Assembly: GCF_014633365.1 (NCBI RefSeq)
Contig: NC_068349.1
Coordinates: forward strand, 17,312,753-17,376,752
DNA: 64,000 nucleotides
Source: Diospyros lotus
Taxonomy: Eukaryota; Streptophyta; Magnoliopsida; Ericales; Ebenaceae
Direction: 5' to 3'
A program made the translations under genes and the position numbers. Of the stretch, positions 10,716 through 23,030 are shown piece by piece (the first letter of the stretch is position 1; the number at the start of each line of letters is the position of its first letter). The notes below the pieces were generated by a model. The model was not told where the DNA came from and made no database searches. It saw only the letters and a list, made by a program, of their open reading frames with translations.

Positions 10716-13700
10716 TGTAACACCCAGGAATTTTATAGAAGTGGTCCTTTTTAAAGAAGATAAGATGGATTCAAGAAGGAACGAGTGGATTTCGGGCAAA
10801 ATATAGTACGTTTTAGGAGGTTCCAAGCAAAAGGGTAATTCCTCAAAAATATTAGGAGATCATTTTGGAGCCAAGAATGGTACCCAAAAGTGCAAGGAGC
10901 ATTACAAAGAATCCTCGGAAATGGAGGGATGGCGTTTTGAGGGCCAAAATGAGAATCTCAAAGTTACGGCGGGTGAAAGTGCAATTTATGAAAATTATGG
11001 GCCAAAACTATAAAATTAAAAACTTAGCTATCATGAAGGCTAACAAAAAATCAGCAAATGGCCAAGTGTCCCTCCAAGTGGTACAATTTAATTGGCTAAA
11101 ATCTCTATAAATTAAACCCAAGTTGCTCAAGAAGTCCAAAAGAAAATCAAGAAAAACTTTGAGGGGAAGTTGGGTTGGGTTGAGAGGTCATGAGGTAGGG
11201 AATGAGATCTTGAGGAAGAGGGGGAGGTTCTACAAGAAAAATGAGTGCAATCAGTAAAGAAATGAAGGAGAATGAGAGGTTCGCTAGAAAATGGACATCC
11301 GCCAAAAAAATTCCCACAACTGCTAGAAAAATCAAAAGGCAAACCCAATTTCTCTGCATAATCTTGTAAAGCACTGAAAAAGAGTCTGTAGGTTCAAACG
11401 GGAGGCAAAACGGAGCTCGGATGAGGGAGATATGGCCGATTTAAACGGCAGCCCAAAAGTTCAACAGAAGGAGCAACGGCGCGTGTAACACACGCACCCT
11501 GGACTGCTGCAAGTGGTTGCGCGTGGCCACCCTTCTGGTGGCACGTGGCGACGTGTGCAGGGCCCTCACTTGCTAAATTTTTCCAGTTTCCAAGATCTTT
11601 TAATTTCCTACAATTCTGTATAAAAATATCTTAAGATGATGCCTCGAATTTTGTGTAACTGCAGCAAAACCTAAACCCAAACCCTATGAACAGTAACTTC
11701 GAAAGGTGAAAAGCTAAGGTGAGTGTGTTATGTTTCCTTTGTTTCCAACATATTCATTCTACTTAGTTGCATCGGGTTTGAACACGATGGCTTTCATGCA
11801 TGACTTGTGGCTTATATGTCATATTACTCCTGCTTTGTCATACAACAAGTCATGGTTGATGGCTTACATCTCATGTTTCCTTACTTTGAGCATATCTTGC
11901 CCATTTTATACGCATCTCGGTGTTTGTATATTGTGTCTAGTTGATAGGATTGAACGTGATGATTGGCAACTTGTTGGTGGAACATCACAATGATTGGGGG
12001 GGAAATCCCATGCATAAAGGCGAGGTCGTGCCTAGAGGTGAGGTATGAGGGGTTGTGCCTATTCGTGCAAAAGGTGTTTTACCGCATGTGAACGGTTTAA
12101 CTTGTGTTGGTTGTTCTCATGAGGGCGATTCGTCCCTAAATGTTTTATGCATGTGCATTGAATTTTGTGCCATAAATTATGTACATGAATGTGGTTTTTA
12201 TCTGATGAATGTTTTGTTGCAGCATTGGCATGGTTATGTGATTGTCCATATGGGATGTGGGTTGTCAACTTGTGTGTGGCACTTGAGTGATAGCACTCGA
12301 AATGCGTGCCAAGGATTAATGTTATGTGACCCACTTGGAATAGAGCTGAGACGGACTTCACCCTACAATACTCAAGTGGCAAGGCTGAGAGTGGACACAA
12401 CCCTGGTTGTTGGCTCAAGTGGCAGGGGCTGAGAGTGGACACCACCCCAAGTGCCTTTGAGAAATAACATTATTGCCTAGGTGGACATTGATTCCGGGGA
12501 TAATGTTGATCACCTTGTGGCCACGATTGTATTGAGATTTGAAATGCTTTTGAGTGGGAGCGTATTGCCTAACATGATATAGGAGTGATACCTGAGTTCA
12601 AGCATTGAGGTTATCCCTCTTAAGCAGGATTGTGTGGGATGTGTGCAACACTTGTGTGATAGCACTTGTGATGCATGCCAAGGATTAATGCTATGTGACC
12701 CACTTGGAACAGGGCTGAGATTGACTTCACCCTATAGTACTCAAGTGGCTGGGCTGAGAATGGACACAACCCCGGTTGTTGTCTCAAGTGGCAGGGGCTG
12801 AGAGTGGACACCACCCCAGGTGCCTTTGAGAAATAACATTATTGCCTAGGTGGACGTTGATTCCGGGGATAATATTGATCACCTTGTGGCCACGGTTGTG
12901 TTGAGATTTGAAATGCTTTTGAGTGGGAGCGTATTGCCTAACATGATATAGGAGTGATACCCGAGTTCAAGCATTGAGGTTATCCCTCTTAAGCAGGATT
13001 GTGTGGGATGTGTGCAACACTTGTGTGATAGCACTCGCAATGCGTGCTAATGATTAATGCTATGTGACCCACTTGGAACAGGGCTGAGACGGACTTCACC
13101 CTATAGTACTCAAGTGGCGGGGCTGAGAATGGACACAACCCTGATTGTTCGCTCAAGTGGCAGGGGCTGAGAGTGGACACCACCCCAGGTGCCTTTGAGA
13201 AATAACATTATTGCCTAGGTGGACGTTGATTCCGAGGATCATGTTGATCACCTTGTGGCCACGGTTGTGTTGAGATTCGAAATGCTTTTGAGTGGGAGCG
13301 TAATGCCTAACATGATATAGGAGTGATACCCAGGTTCATGCATTGAGGTTATCCCTCTTAAGCAAGATTATGTGGGATGTGTGCGACACTTATGTGGTAG
13401 CACTCGGGATGCATGCCAAGGATTAATGCTATGTGACCCACTTGGGACGGGGTTGAGACGGACTTCACCCTACGGTACTCAAGTGTTGGGGCTAAGAGTT
13501 GACACCGCCCCAGTTGTTGGCTCAAGTGGCAGGGGCAGAGAGTGGACACCACCCTAGGTGCCTTTGAGAAATAGTAGTATTGCCTAGGTGGACATTGATT
13601 TCGAGGATAGTGTTGCTCACCTTGTGGCCAGGGTTGTGTTGAAATCAGAAATGCTTTTGAGTGGGAGCGCAATGCCTAACATGATATAGGGGTGATACCC

Positions 13701-14307
13701 GGGTTCATGCGTTGAGGTTTTCCCTCTTAAGCAGGATTGTGTTATGCCATTGTGTCGATGTGGTCATGTTACCTTTAGAGAGATTGTATTTTCTCCAGTT
13801 ATGGTTAAGTTCTATGTGGGATTCTCTTGAGCTGAGATATGTCGATTTTATTCACGGTCTGCATATATTCACGAAATGTTTTTGAACTCTCACTTAGATG
13901 ATTCAGCATCTTATTTTGGACTTTGTCCCTAAAATATTCAAATGTTCCAAGTGAAAGCAGCAGTGCGAAAGGGAAGAGAATAGCCGAGAATTGACAGTAA
14001 CATGTAGGTGCATCATAGTATGTCTTTTGGATTATGATGTATTTTATTTTGATGATGTAATTTTAAACGATGGTATAATCTTAAGGTTATGAATGAAATG
14101 GCTTCGGTTATGTACCATATCAGGTTTCGATATAGCTTCTGCATTTATGATGATATTACCGTCTTAGCTTAATGGTTCTAAGTTTGATGTGCTGAAAAGG
14201 TGATATGGGATTGTTGGGGAAATGACTTATATTATGTATTTGTGGAAAAAAGAATATATCCCCAAAATCCCGAGTTAACGCATGCTTGGGAAAAACAGGG
14301 TGTTATA
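10716..14307 (+). mobile_element. 5' LTR (family X) of a chimeric Ty3/gypsy element
   Basis: It begins TGTAACACCC and ends GGGTGTTATA, followed two bases later by a tRNA-Met primer binding site, which identifies a 5' LTR on the plus strand. At 3.6 kb it is long. A GC-rich part (11,400-11,560) is followed by a 369-bp tandem repeat (12,262-13,740) and an AT-rich 3' end. From 12,061 on it matches the 3' half of the LTR at 25,237-28,359, but its first 1.3 kb does not. Left flank GTTTG has no partner at the far end. Confidence 0.8.
12262..13740. repeat. 369-bp tandem repeat, four copies, inside LTR
   Basis: The landmark TGTGTGGGATGTGTGCAACA begins at 12,631 and 13,000 and recurs, altered, at about 13,369, so the period is 369 bp. 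A diverged first unit starts near 12,262. Each unit holds two copies of a GGCTGAGAGTGGACACCACC-type subrepeat. Because 369 is divisible by three, each unit keeps the same frame, producing look-alike minus-strand frames spaced 369 bp apart. The other LTR has only two units (about 27,048-27,788). Confidence 0.9.
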
Positions 14308-14309
14308 GT

Positions 14310-14321
14310 TGGTATCAGAGC
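14310..14321 (+). other. Primer binding site (tRNA-iMet type)
   Basis: TGGTATCAGAGC is complementary to the 3' end of plant initiator methionine tRNA. It lies two bases beyond the LTR end, the expected place for priming minus-strand DNA synthesis. Confidence 0.85.
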
Positions 14322-15430
14322 ATAATTTTTTTGGAGACTTAGGAGAAGTCTGATTTGGAGATTTGGGGAATAGCAATTTGGAGATTTAAGTTGCTATGTT
14401 ATAGTTGGTACTAGAGCGAACTGAATAGAAATCCCTACTTGAAATTTGTGGATTGTTGGACGGAGTTTTATGGATTATTGATAACATAGAAATTGGTGAT
14501 TTAGGACAAATCTTGGAGAATGACAAGGATTTGAGCTATAAAACTTTGAGTATGAGACATTACTAGGAGAAATCTGCATGTAACATTAGAGATTAACTGT
14601 TGTTTCAGTTTGTGAATTCAGAGCGAACTAGCAAAAAACCTTGATTTGGAGACTCAGGGGTATTATTGGGAATTGAGAATGATCGAGTCATGGATGGTTA
14701 GTTCGATGTGACATAATCTAGCTGTCAAGTTAGGTTTGTGAATAGGTGATATGAATCATTGAGGTTCGAGTATAGGAGTGATTTGGTATTAATCGAGGAT
14801 CCTAGGGAAATGAGAAACTTAGGATAATTCGGTTAGTGTTTTTGAGAATAGAATTTGGAAATTTCGAAGTTTGATTTTGATGATGGATAGTGAGATAAGG
14901 AATTGAGGTAAAGTTACCTCGAGGAAAATGACTCCTGGAGACGGGTCAAGTATGTTGGGTTTAGTATCGACTTAAAGGATAATATGGTCGAGGTATAGTC
15001 CAGAACTTCGTAGAGGTCTTTAGAGTTAGAAATTTTAACAGTTTATCATATCAGTAGGTTACCCCTAAGACGATCGCGTAGAAGCCAAAAATCGTTAGCA
15101 AGATTAAGGTCGCCTCTGAAGTAAGTTGGCAACAATTAAGGAAATGTTCTTTTTCAGATAGTGAATACTCGGGAAACATATCACGGCAGGCTTTGTAACA
15201 GGATGGGTCATATGACTGTTTTGGGAGACTAGCTGAATTTGGAGTTGCTTTCATAAATGGTTCGTTAGAATCTCGTATTAACGATTATTTTGCAGACACC
15301 AGATACATTGGAAATCTCAAGGATTCTAGGGGTTTTTGAATGTGGAATCAATGATTGCGGAGTCGAGGTACGTCTAGTTCATGGAATTCTTATATCAATC
15401 TTGAGGATATTCAGGTAATGATGACTTAGG
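14322..15430 (+). mobile_element. Leader and decayed internal part of the gypsy element
   Basis: The text follows the primer binding site and has the G- and T-rich look of a gypsy leader. A second PBS-like word (TTGGTACTAGAGCG) occurs near 14,405. I find no readable gag. It stops where pararetroviral sequence starts near 15,431. Confidence 0.5.
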
Positions 15431-15479
15431 ATCCTATTGCCCAGTCATACTTTATGTAGGGTCGTTCTCCGGCATATTA

Positions 15480-15492
15480 TGGTATTAGAGTC
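15480..15492 (+). other. Pararetroviral minus-strand primer site
   Basis: TGGTATTAGAGTC resembles the initiator tRNA-Met binding site used by caulimovirids and lies in the repeated leader, upstream of the movement protein frame. One or two bases differ from the perfect complement. Confidence 0.6.
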
Positions 15493-15779
15493 TACCCAGA
15501 GGAAGAGAAGTATATTGGCTGGAAACTAGAACCTACAGCTACTGGCCCAAAGTGTGTTTGTGGAGTGTATGCTCCTTGCACAGTGGATCTAGATACAACG
15601 CCTCGTACAACCCTTATCTCTGCTTTGTTCTTCTATCGTCTCATGACTAATCATTTTACGGCAAGAGGAAAAACGTGAAATCAGAAACTCCATCCTCAGT
15701 ATGAACCACTTACTACCTCCCCCCCCCCCTATCCAAATCTGATTCTATAGCCTCTACATCTCGCACATCATCATCCTCT

Positions 15780-17260
15780 CAGATAAACTCTCTTTATGAG
15801 ATTAACTATCTGCCAGATGAATCTCGTGTTCACCCAACTGAGATTCCCCTTGTAAATCCATATTCTACCTTTACCAAAACCCCTTCTACGTCCTTGGTCC
15901 GAAAGATGAAAACTCTCATCTATCCCTCCGCCCTAAAATCTCAAGTTAAAGAATACATCCAGGCTACCAAGTTTGACCAGTGCTTAATTCCTTCCCAGCA
16001 GAAGGAACACTTTGTCACACTTGAGCTCCCAGCTCACCTACCTCCTACATGGGTCCGCGAAGGATACACTCACATCCATTTTGGTTGTATCCGATTGTCT
16101 CTCACATTCCATGGCCGAAAAGGTTTGGAAACTACTTTCAGAATCGTTCTTCTTGATTCACGGTTTGCAAATTACCAGCATGCTTGTATTGGTACAGTTG
16201 AGACCACTCTCAACTCAGGCACACTATTTGTCACGCTATTTCCTAACTTCAACATGCCTCTTTGTGATCCCCATCTACTCAACACTTTCAAGGTTTAAGT
16301 CCAAATCGCTAGAGCAAAACCCAGCGTTCCTACATATGATGCCACCCTTCAATACCAGACGGCCTACCGAGTCCAGAATCATACTCTAGATCTAGCTCTC
16401 CCCCACAACCAATCTGATGTCCTTCTCCTCCAGGTTGACTCCAACGAAGTTCCTAGTTGCATCCATGTTCCTCGACAACTCTCACGAGATGAGCTTATTA
16501 AGCTCCTTCCCGATGCATGGGTCACCGATTATGAAAAATACCATCAAGGAGGAAGAACCTCAGAGCCTATCCAATCCTCTGATCCGATCTATCAAACTAA
16601 ACTCGATGGATCTGTTGAAATTACCTTTCAACGAAACAAAGAAGTAGCCCCTCCTTCTTGTTTCTCTACCCAGTTTGCCATACAGCCCGTTGAAAATTAT
16701 CAACAGGACCAGACCGGATCTAATGAGATCTGAGAATTTCATGCTAATGGCACCCCAGTTCCTAAATGGGTTAAACAACGGTCCCACATCATTCTCCCAA
16801 ATGGTCTTCAAATCGACCCAGAAGAATGTGGTTGTGATGATTGTCTTGTTGATTTAGACAATATCTCTCCTGCAAATCTCACTACGGCATTTCTCAAGGA
16901 TCTCTATCGATCTGACCAGATGAAGATATCTCTTACCATCTCTAGATCAAAATCTGATTGTCGTCCCTCCAGGACATCTTTTCAAGATTGCTATAACAGA
17001 GGTGATCCAACTATTGGTCTTCTAGGAGAACCCTTAGGTAAATTCGACTATCATGTCAAGTTTACACCTCCACTAAAATCCAAAGCCCGATTATCCCTAC
17101 TGGCTGGGATACTATTATTGAAGAATATGAACCCCCTCCTCCACCCAAAACCTCCTCTATTCCCATCTTACCCCTTACCCATCCCATACTTGCTATGGTC
17201 CAACCCACAACGACCCCTTCCACATACCAATAGGATATCCCTCTCCTTGAATCCATAGAA
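15780..17260 (+). pseudogene. Pararetroviral movement protein domain (30K type), broken
   Basis: The best frame (15,894-16,298) carries YTHIHFGCIRLSLTFHGRKG and LFVTLFPNFNMPLCDPHLL, typical of caulimovirid 30K-superfamily movement proteins, which move virus between plant cells through plasmodesmata. In the other viruses of this type it is the N-terminal part of a large polyprotein. The frame breaks at 16,298 and related coding text continues in shifted frames to about 17,260, including a CGCDDC cysteine motif near 16,830. It is dead by several stops. Confidence 0.85.
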
Positions 17261-17379
17261 GACTCCACCCAACATATGAAGGACAAAAATCCGAACATAG
17301 TCAGATCTGATGGAACTCCTACTAAGGCCTCCCCAACTGAACAAGTTTTAAACTGGTAATCTCTGAATGTTGTTTCTTA

Positions 17380-18330
17380 GAATACCATGATTACTCGCAT
17401 TACCCAATCTCAAAACCGTCTTGAGACTAAGATTGATAAGGTCATTCATGCTGTCATTAATCCGTTACAACAAATGGAGAAACGGATGAATGATCTACAG
17501 TTAGAAATCAATCACATGAAGCTTGACAGGCAAAACTTCTATCAACAGGAGCAAGAACTCAAACGGCTTCGCCAAAATTATCCTCGAGCTGTTGAAATGG
17601 AAAAATAGATATCAAGGATCATCCACAATTGGTCCTCCAAAAGGATATTTCAACTATTGGCATGATAAAACTCACTATGAAGCTGATATACAAGCTATCA
17701 AAGGTCTTTACGGAGATTCTACCAAATTCACCCCACGAAAACCTCAATGACCCAAACCAACTCCTCCACCTACCCTTCACAACTTCCCCTCATCCTCTCC
17801 CCAAATGATAACTAACCCTATCTCCCATTTTTCCACAGATTCTGAACCAACAGACACTTCAGATGAAGAAAGAACTCCCTTTGTTTTTGCTACTGAAAGA
17901 TCTACTACCCCTCTGACCCTAAGCCCAAATACCTTTGGCTACTAAACCAACCTTAATTTAGGAGCCTATGAGCCTTCTCTTCATCCTAGTGACGTCCCTG
18001 ACTCCCCTTCTCGTCACACTATTGATACTGCCCATTCCACTTCATCCCAAGGATCTAAACAAACATTTTCGAGAAGTCGCAAAATGCTTCTATGCCCTTG
18101 GCGGTATGAGTGATCCTAATCTCAAGCAACAGTTCCTTAACTCCATCCCATCCTCCATCGGATAGGAAGTTTCCCGACATTTGGAAACCAAAGAGCTCTC
18201 TCTGTCAACAACCTCACTTGGCAAACTGCACCAAATGGTCTTAAAAACTATCCAACAGTTTTGTTCACACCAACAAGCACATGCTAGTATCAAAGACATC
18301 AGCACCAAGCTAGCAAAAGCTTGTACCCGC
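17380..18330 (+). pseudogene. Pararetroviral coiled-coil and coat-protein region, left part
   Basis: The stretch 17,387-17,608 encodes about 73 residues of heptad-like helix (MEKRMNDLQLEINHMKLDR), as expected between movement and coat domains. Further fragments to 18,330 include text resembling the capsid region. The region is interrupted at 18,330 by a solo LTR and resumes at 20,788. A 225-bp piece of it (17,695-17,920) is copied at the right end of the viral insert. Confidence 0.65.
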
Positions 18331-20782
18331 TGTAACACCCCGTCTAGCCAGGCGTGTCACTATAAGGGTATTCTCGGGATTTCTTTTCTTTTTCTTCAAG
18401 TTCAACACGCGCGGTATATCAAGAACAGTCTTCACATGCAGATACAAAACCCCGCGAACCCCAGCCTTGCCCGTTTAACTATCAAGATCAATAATCTTAA
18501 ACTAAACGAGTCTTAATACAACGCAACGGATACATTAATACCAAAACACCATAGTTCTTACATTGTATTTCCATAGCAAAATACGTAATACAGATCAAAT
18601 GATAAAATCGCTATTATACAACTGTTCATTTACAACCTGAAATGCATATTAAAGTCTCCAAACGTTACGACTTAACAAACTAAGCACCATTGGCCCTCAA
18701 CCGGCCACATCCTTGCCCTCGCAGCAGTCCCTGGCTGGAACATTAAACGTTCCAGGGGCATAGCCCAAGTTAGATGATAAACATCTAAGTGACGGCATAA
18801 AACAGTTTATACAATGCATGAGAGACACACGAGCATGGCATACTCAGACAAACGTAAATATGCAAGACACGTCTAACTTGAGAAATCACCCTGACATACT
18901 TAATCCCCGGGTGCCCTACCGTGTCACTCGGTTACCAGTCCCGGATGCCCTACCGTGTCACCCGATCGCCAGGACTAACCGTGTCCCATTCTCAAGAAAA
19001 CCCCATCCCGTCCCACACAGAAAACAACATTGACACAAATATCAATACCCCGATGATATGAGAATCACACGCCATGCACAGACTCTTTTGTAAGTAAAAA
19101 CAGTTGATGCAATATATCACATGTATAATATGCAAATGATGAGATGAATAAATAAGTGGAACGCTTTCGCAGAACAACCCAAGTTCCGGAGGGTAAAACC
19201 GCTCACTAGAACTGGCCCCATTTGCGTGTAACCTAAGTTTGGGAGGGTAACACCGCCCACCTGAACCCACTACACACCTTCCAACACATATTCAAGATAA
19301 GGTAAAGATAGGATTAGACCACTCACTTCGAACGAATTTGGATTGCCTCGATCCTCGTGCACGGCCTCGATTTGCGTGCCAAACCCCAAATACTTGAACT
19401 TGTGCCCAACCTCAAGCCAAGATACTTCCTAAACATCATATTTAATTAAGGAAGCATTAAAATCTATTTTCCTCAATTTTTTCATAATTTCCTCTATTTT
19501 CTCCCAATTTTCACCTCAATAATTCCAAAATAATTATTTCTTCAACTATTTTCCAAAATATTTCAACACAATAATTCCTAGAATAATTAAAGATAAATAT
19601 TGGAATTAAAATTACCAAAATATCCCTTCGCATGCGCTCTCACGCGCCTAGCGCGTGGCTGCGCGTGAAAGCTGGCGCGTGCAGCCACGCGCGTCGTCTG
19701 CTTCCTCAAGACTGGCCGGCGACGACCCCTCCGATGACCGATCTGATCACACCGCCTTCAAGCCTTCGATTAGTCGATCCAAATGGCACCATTTTCTGGC
19801 CGAAAGGACATCGAAAAAGGGCCCAAACGGCCAGTTGCATGTGGCGGAAGGCGGTCCGCCACCTTCGATCGGCCAAACCCCAAACGGCCTTAAGCGAACA
19901 CCAAAATCCCTCAAACTACTCACAAAATCTTCTCCGTTTCATAAGGATCGAAAGCCTCTTATCCATTCTCATCGATTCATCCTCTAACACGATCGATTTG
20001 AGCTCCAAAAAGTCGAAACCCTCGGCCTCTTTTTATACCCGAAAACCGACCAAAATCCGGCCAATCACCGACCACCCTTGCTCCCCAAGAATCCCACAGT
20101 TGTATACAACCTTCCCCAAGCAAGCCTCGGCCATCTCATCGCCGAAAACGGCCTCCACGTGCGGTGGCAGTGCGGTGGCCGAAATCCAATTGTGTTCACA
20201 CTATGCCACTTTTGATAAATTGTAGTTTAACCCCCTTGCTTCTTCCTTTGTCATTTCAGCCCTTTTTCTTGTGCCCCTAAACTATCCAAACATACCACTA
20301 AGTCCCATAAGTTTAGTACATCTCATTTGACCCTCGAAACTCCTGAAAAATTACCATTTTGACCTCCCTCGGGCAAAATTAGAAAATTGCACTTAGGCCC
20401 GATTGGTCAAATTGACCTTAAATCGATTTGATTCAACCCGAAATCGCTTAAGGGTTGTTCTGCACATTAAATACTAGTCCTTGACACGCTCCGTTGACCT
20501 TTCGGACGTTTCCTACGTCGATTCGATTTTCTTAGCCCGGTCGACAGCTGTACCGAAAACTATCCCCGATTCCTCTTCTCTCATCACTAAAAATCATAAT
20601 TCTAATCACTTGTTGATACTGTACAATTTTCTTTGGCTATCTAAGGTCCGGGTTACTCCCTCCGACTGATTTAATCATCTAAAACTACGTTAGTGTGTCA
20701 TATAGCCTTATTCTTTCAATAATTCCAATTATACCCTTCATTAAATATCATTTATACTTTTAATAATTTTCCGGGTATTACA
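18331..20782 (-). mobile_element. Solo LTR (family Y) inserted in the pararetrovirus
   Basis: The element begins TGTAACACCCCG and ends CCGGGTATTACA on the plus strand, and both flanks read CCCGC (18,326-18,330 and 20,783-20,787), a perfect 5-bp duplication. Its reverse complement matches 25,237 to about 26,840: both carry a GATTTCGGGTTGA word, GGGCCTAAGT, GAGGTCAAAATG and GGTGCCAT(C/T)TGGATCGACT in the same order. It is therefore in minus orientation relative to that LTR. No PBS, pol or PPT lies inside. A GC-rich central part gives a 197-codon frame (19,632-20,225) that is not a gene. Confidence 0.9.
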
Positions 20783-20787
20783 CCCGC

Positions 20788-21120
20788 ACAGACTTACAAA
20801 TCAAATGCAAAGAAATATCGTGTGATTGTAGTGGACACCGATCTCATCATTACCGAAAGGTCCGTTCTCACCAAAAGCCTCATTTCTGACATAGGCCTAA
20901 GTCTTTCCACAAAACCAAATTCTCGGTTAGGAAGAGATTTTTCAAAAGAAAGTTTCATAAAGGCCAAAATAAAGGAGACAAATGTTTCATCTGCCGCAAG
21001 CCAAGACATTTTGCAAAAAATTGTCCTCAAAACAAAGCAAAAAAGGTCCTTTTCCATGTTCAAATGGTAACAAAGATCTCGTTACAAGATGATGATCTTG
21101 AGTCTCTATTCTCATAAATA
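20788..21120 (+). pseudogene. Pararetroviral coat-protein C-terminus with CCHC zinc knuckle
   Basis: A basic stretch leads into a perfect CX2CX4HX4C knuckle at 20,983-21,024 (C-FI-C-RKPR-H-FAKN-C). This is the RNA-binding end of caulimovirid coat proteins. An acidic segment and a stop at 21,115 follow. It lies just right of the solo LTR. Confidence 0.85.
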
Positions 21121-21880
21121 AAAGAAGATAATCCTCAAGTCTTGTTTGGAATCTCCTATGCCTTAGATGAAGATTCTTCTGAAACCTTCGATACTGATTC
21201 CCTTCAATTTGAGGTCTCTCCCCTACAGGCTGTGCTCCCAACCCCTTTCCTAAAATTACATATCTACCCTAATAAATACTCTAAACCCATTGTTGTAATT
21301 GATCTTTTTGATACCGGTGTTGCTACATCCATCCTAGCCTCCTTCTTTCTGGAAACCCCATAACTAGTATTTCCAAGCTGCTAATGGTGAAGTTTTTGCC
21401 ATAAAGCACAAAAGCAAGCCTGTCTACCTCCAATTTTTCCCTGGTCTCCAAATAAAGAAAAAGTTTCTTGGCTCAACCCTTCCTGGAAAAGATCTCATCC
21501 TTGGATGGGATATCATAAGCCAACTATGGAAAACCTGAATCAAACCATTGGAAAAAGGCATCCTGTACAAAGGTTCCTTTCTCCTTTTTGTTCCTTTCGG
21601 AAACCTTTTCAGTTTCACTGAACTATCAGAAATACAAACTCATCTTCTTACAGACTATTGTGCTGAGACCCATTCTGAATTCCTTACAAAGTGTTCATCT
21701 CCTTTTTGGCAAAACCCCGATTTCTTCATTTCTCCCCCCTTTAAAAAGAATAAAGATATCAACCCTATCAAAGCCACCCATTCTAGTATGAACCTTGATC
21801 ACTATACCCTTGCTGTTCAAGAAATGACCCAACTCAAACCAAAAAACCTCATTGAAGACGCCACTTCCTAGTGGGCATGC
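21121..21880 (+). pseudogene. Pararetroviral aspartic protease region
   Basis: DTG at 21,310-21,318 in the context LFDTGVATS is the retropepsin catalytic motif. The frame stops at 21,361. Downstream pieces in other frames (21,548-21,871) are the linker to the reverse transcriptase. In these viruses the protease releases the mature proteins from the polyprotein. Confidence 0.8.
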
Positions 21881-22560
21881 CAAGCTTTCTATGTCATCAA
21901 AAGAGCATAGCAAACTAGAGAAAAACTCCGTCTTGTCATCAACTACCAGCCTCTTAACCATTTTCTTGCTGACAATAAGTTCCCTCTCCCTACCAAACCT
22001 GACCTCTTTGCTCACCTAGCCCATGCAAAAGTCTTCTCCAAATTTGATCTTAAAGCAACATTTTGGCAATTAGGAATCCATCCTAAAGAACGCTTTAAGA
22101 CTACTTTTTGCATTCCCAACTCCCATTACCAATGGACAGTGATGCCATTCGGTCTCAAAACAGCCCCCTTCTTATTTCAAAAAGCCATGACCCGTATTTT
22201 CCAACCCAACGTTCCTAATGCTTTCACCTACGTTGACGACATACTCATTTTCTCCCCTACCATCCAACACCATTTATCCCTCCTTCATCAGTTTCATTTT
22301 ATCCTTAAGTAGTATGGCATCATACTCTATGCAAAGAAAATGTCTTTAGTTGTCTCTACCATTGATTTTCTTGGCCTCACTATTTCAGATGGACAAATCT
22401 CTCTACAACCCCACATTATCCAAGAACTCCAGAAATTTTTGGATTCAAATTTAACCCGTACCCAGATCCAACAATTCCTAGGCATAGTCAACTATATTGC
22501 TGACTTTGTCACCCAACTCACCCCTTTGGTCTGACCGCTTTAACACCTTCTTAAGAAAAA
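21881..22560 (+). pseudogene. Pararetroviral reverse transcriptase domain, broken
   Basis: The conserved RT blocks occur in order: LVINYQPLN, FSKFDLKATFWQ, MPFGLKTAPFLFQ, and the polymerase active site YVDD at 22,229-22,240, then FLGLTISDG and QQFLGIVNY. Several in-frame stops (for example near 21,908, 22,310 and 22,533) disrupt it. The sequence is closer to caulimovirid and gypsy RTs than to copia, as expected. Confidence 0.9.
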
Positions 22561-22599
22561 CCCTCCCCCCTGGAACATTTCCCATACGAAAGCTATTCA

Positions 22600-23030
22600 A
22601 GCCCTCAAACAATTGATCTCAACCCTTCCCCCTCTCCATATTCCTTCTGATGGTACCCACATCCTCCAAACAGATGCCAGTGATCTTTATTGGTTTGCCA
22701 TTCTTCTTGAAGAAAAAGATGAAAAAACTGTCATCTGTGGATACAAGAGTGGTGCATTCAAAGACAGTGAACTCCATTACCACTCTACATTTAAAGAAAT
22801 CCTTGCTGTTAAAAGAGGAATCCAGAAGTTTCAAACCCATCTTGTTAACCACCATTTTCATATCCAAATGGATATAACCCATTCCCCCGAATGCTCTAGT
22901 TCAAACAAAAAGACCTTCCCCCTTCTTTACCCGTTGGCAAGAATGGATCTCTCGCTACTCTTTCACAGTCAAGCATATTCCTGGAAATAAGAATATCTTA
23001 GTCAACTTCCTCACCAGACCTTTCTCACCC
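22600..23030 (+). pseudogene. Pararetroviral RNase H domain, broken
   Basis: QTDASDLYWFAILLE holds the first catalytic aspartate, and CGYKSGAFKDSELHYHSTFK followed by EILAV holds the glutamate region of RNase H. The frame shifts near 22,880. A degraded terminal HIPGNKN-type motif follows near 22,975. This enzyme removes the RNA template during reverse transcription. Confidence 0.85.

Noticed and set aside
12055..13672. Several 60-130-codon frames with MVSTLSPCHL-type starts
   Set aside because: They recur every 369 bp because of the tandem repeat and lie in an LTR.
19632..20225. 197-codon open frame
   Set aside because: It lies wholly inside a solo LTR with a clear target duplication, in its GC-rich part, and the related LTR does not keep the frame.
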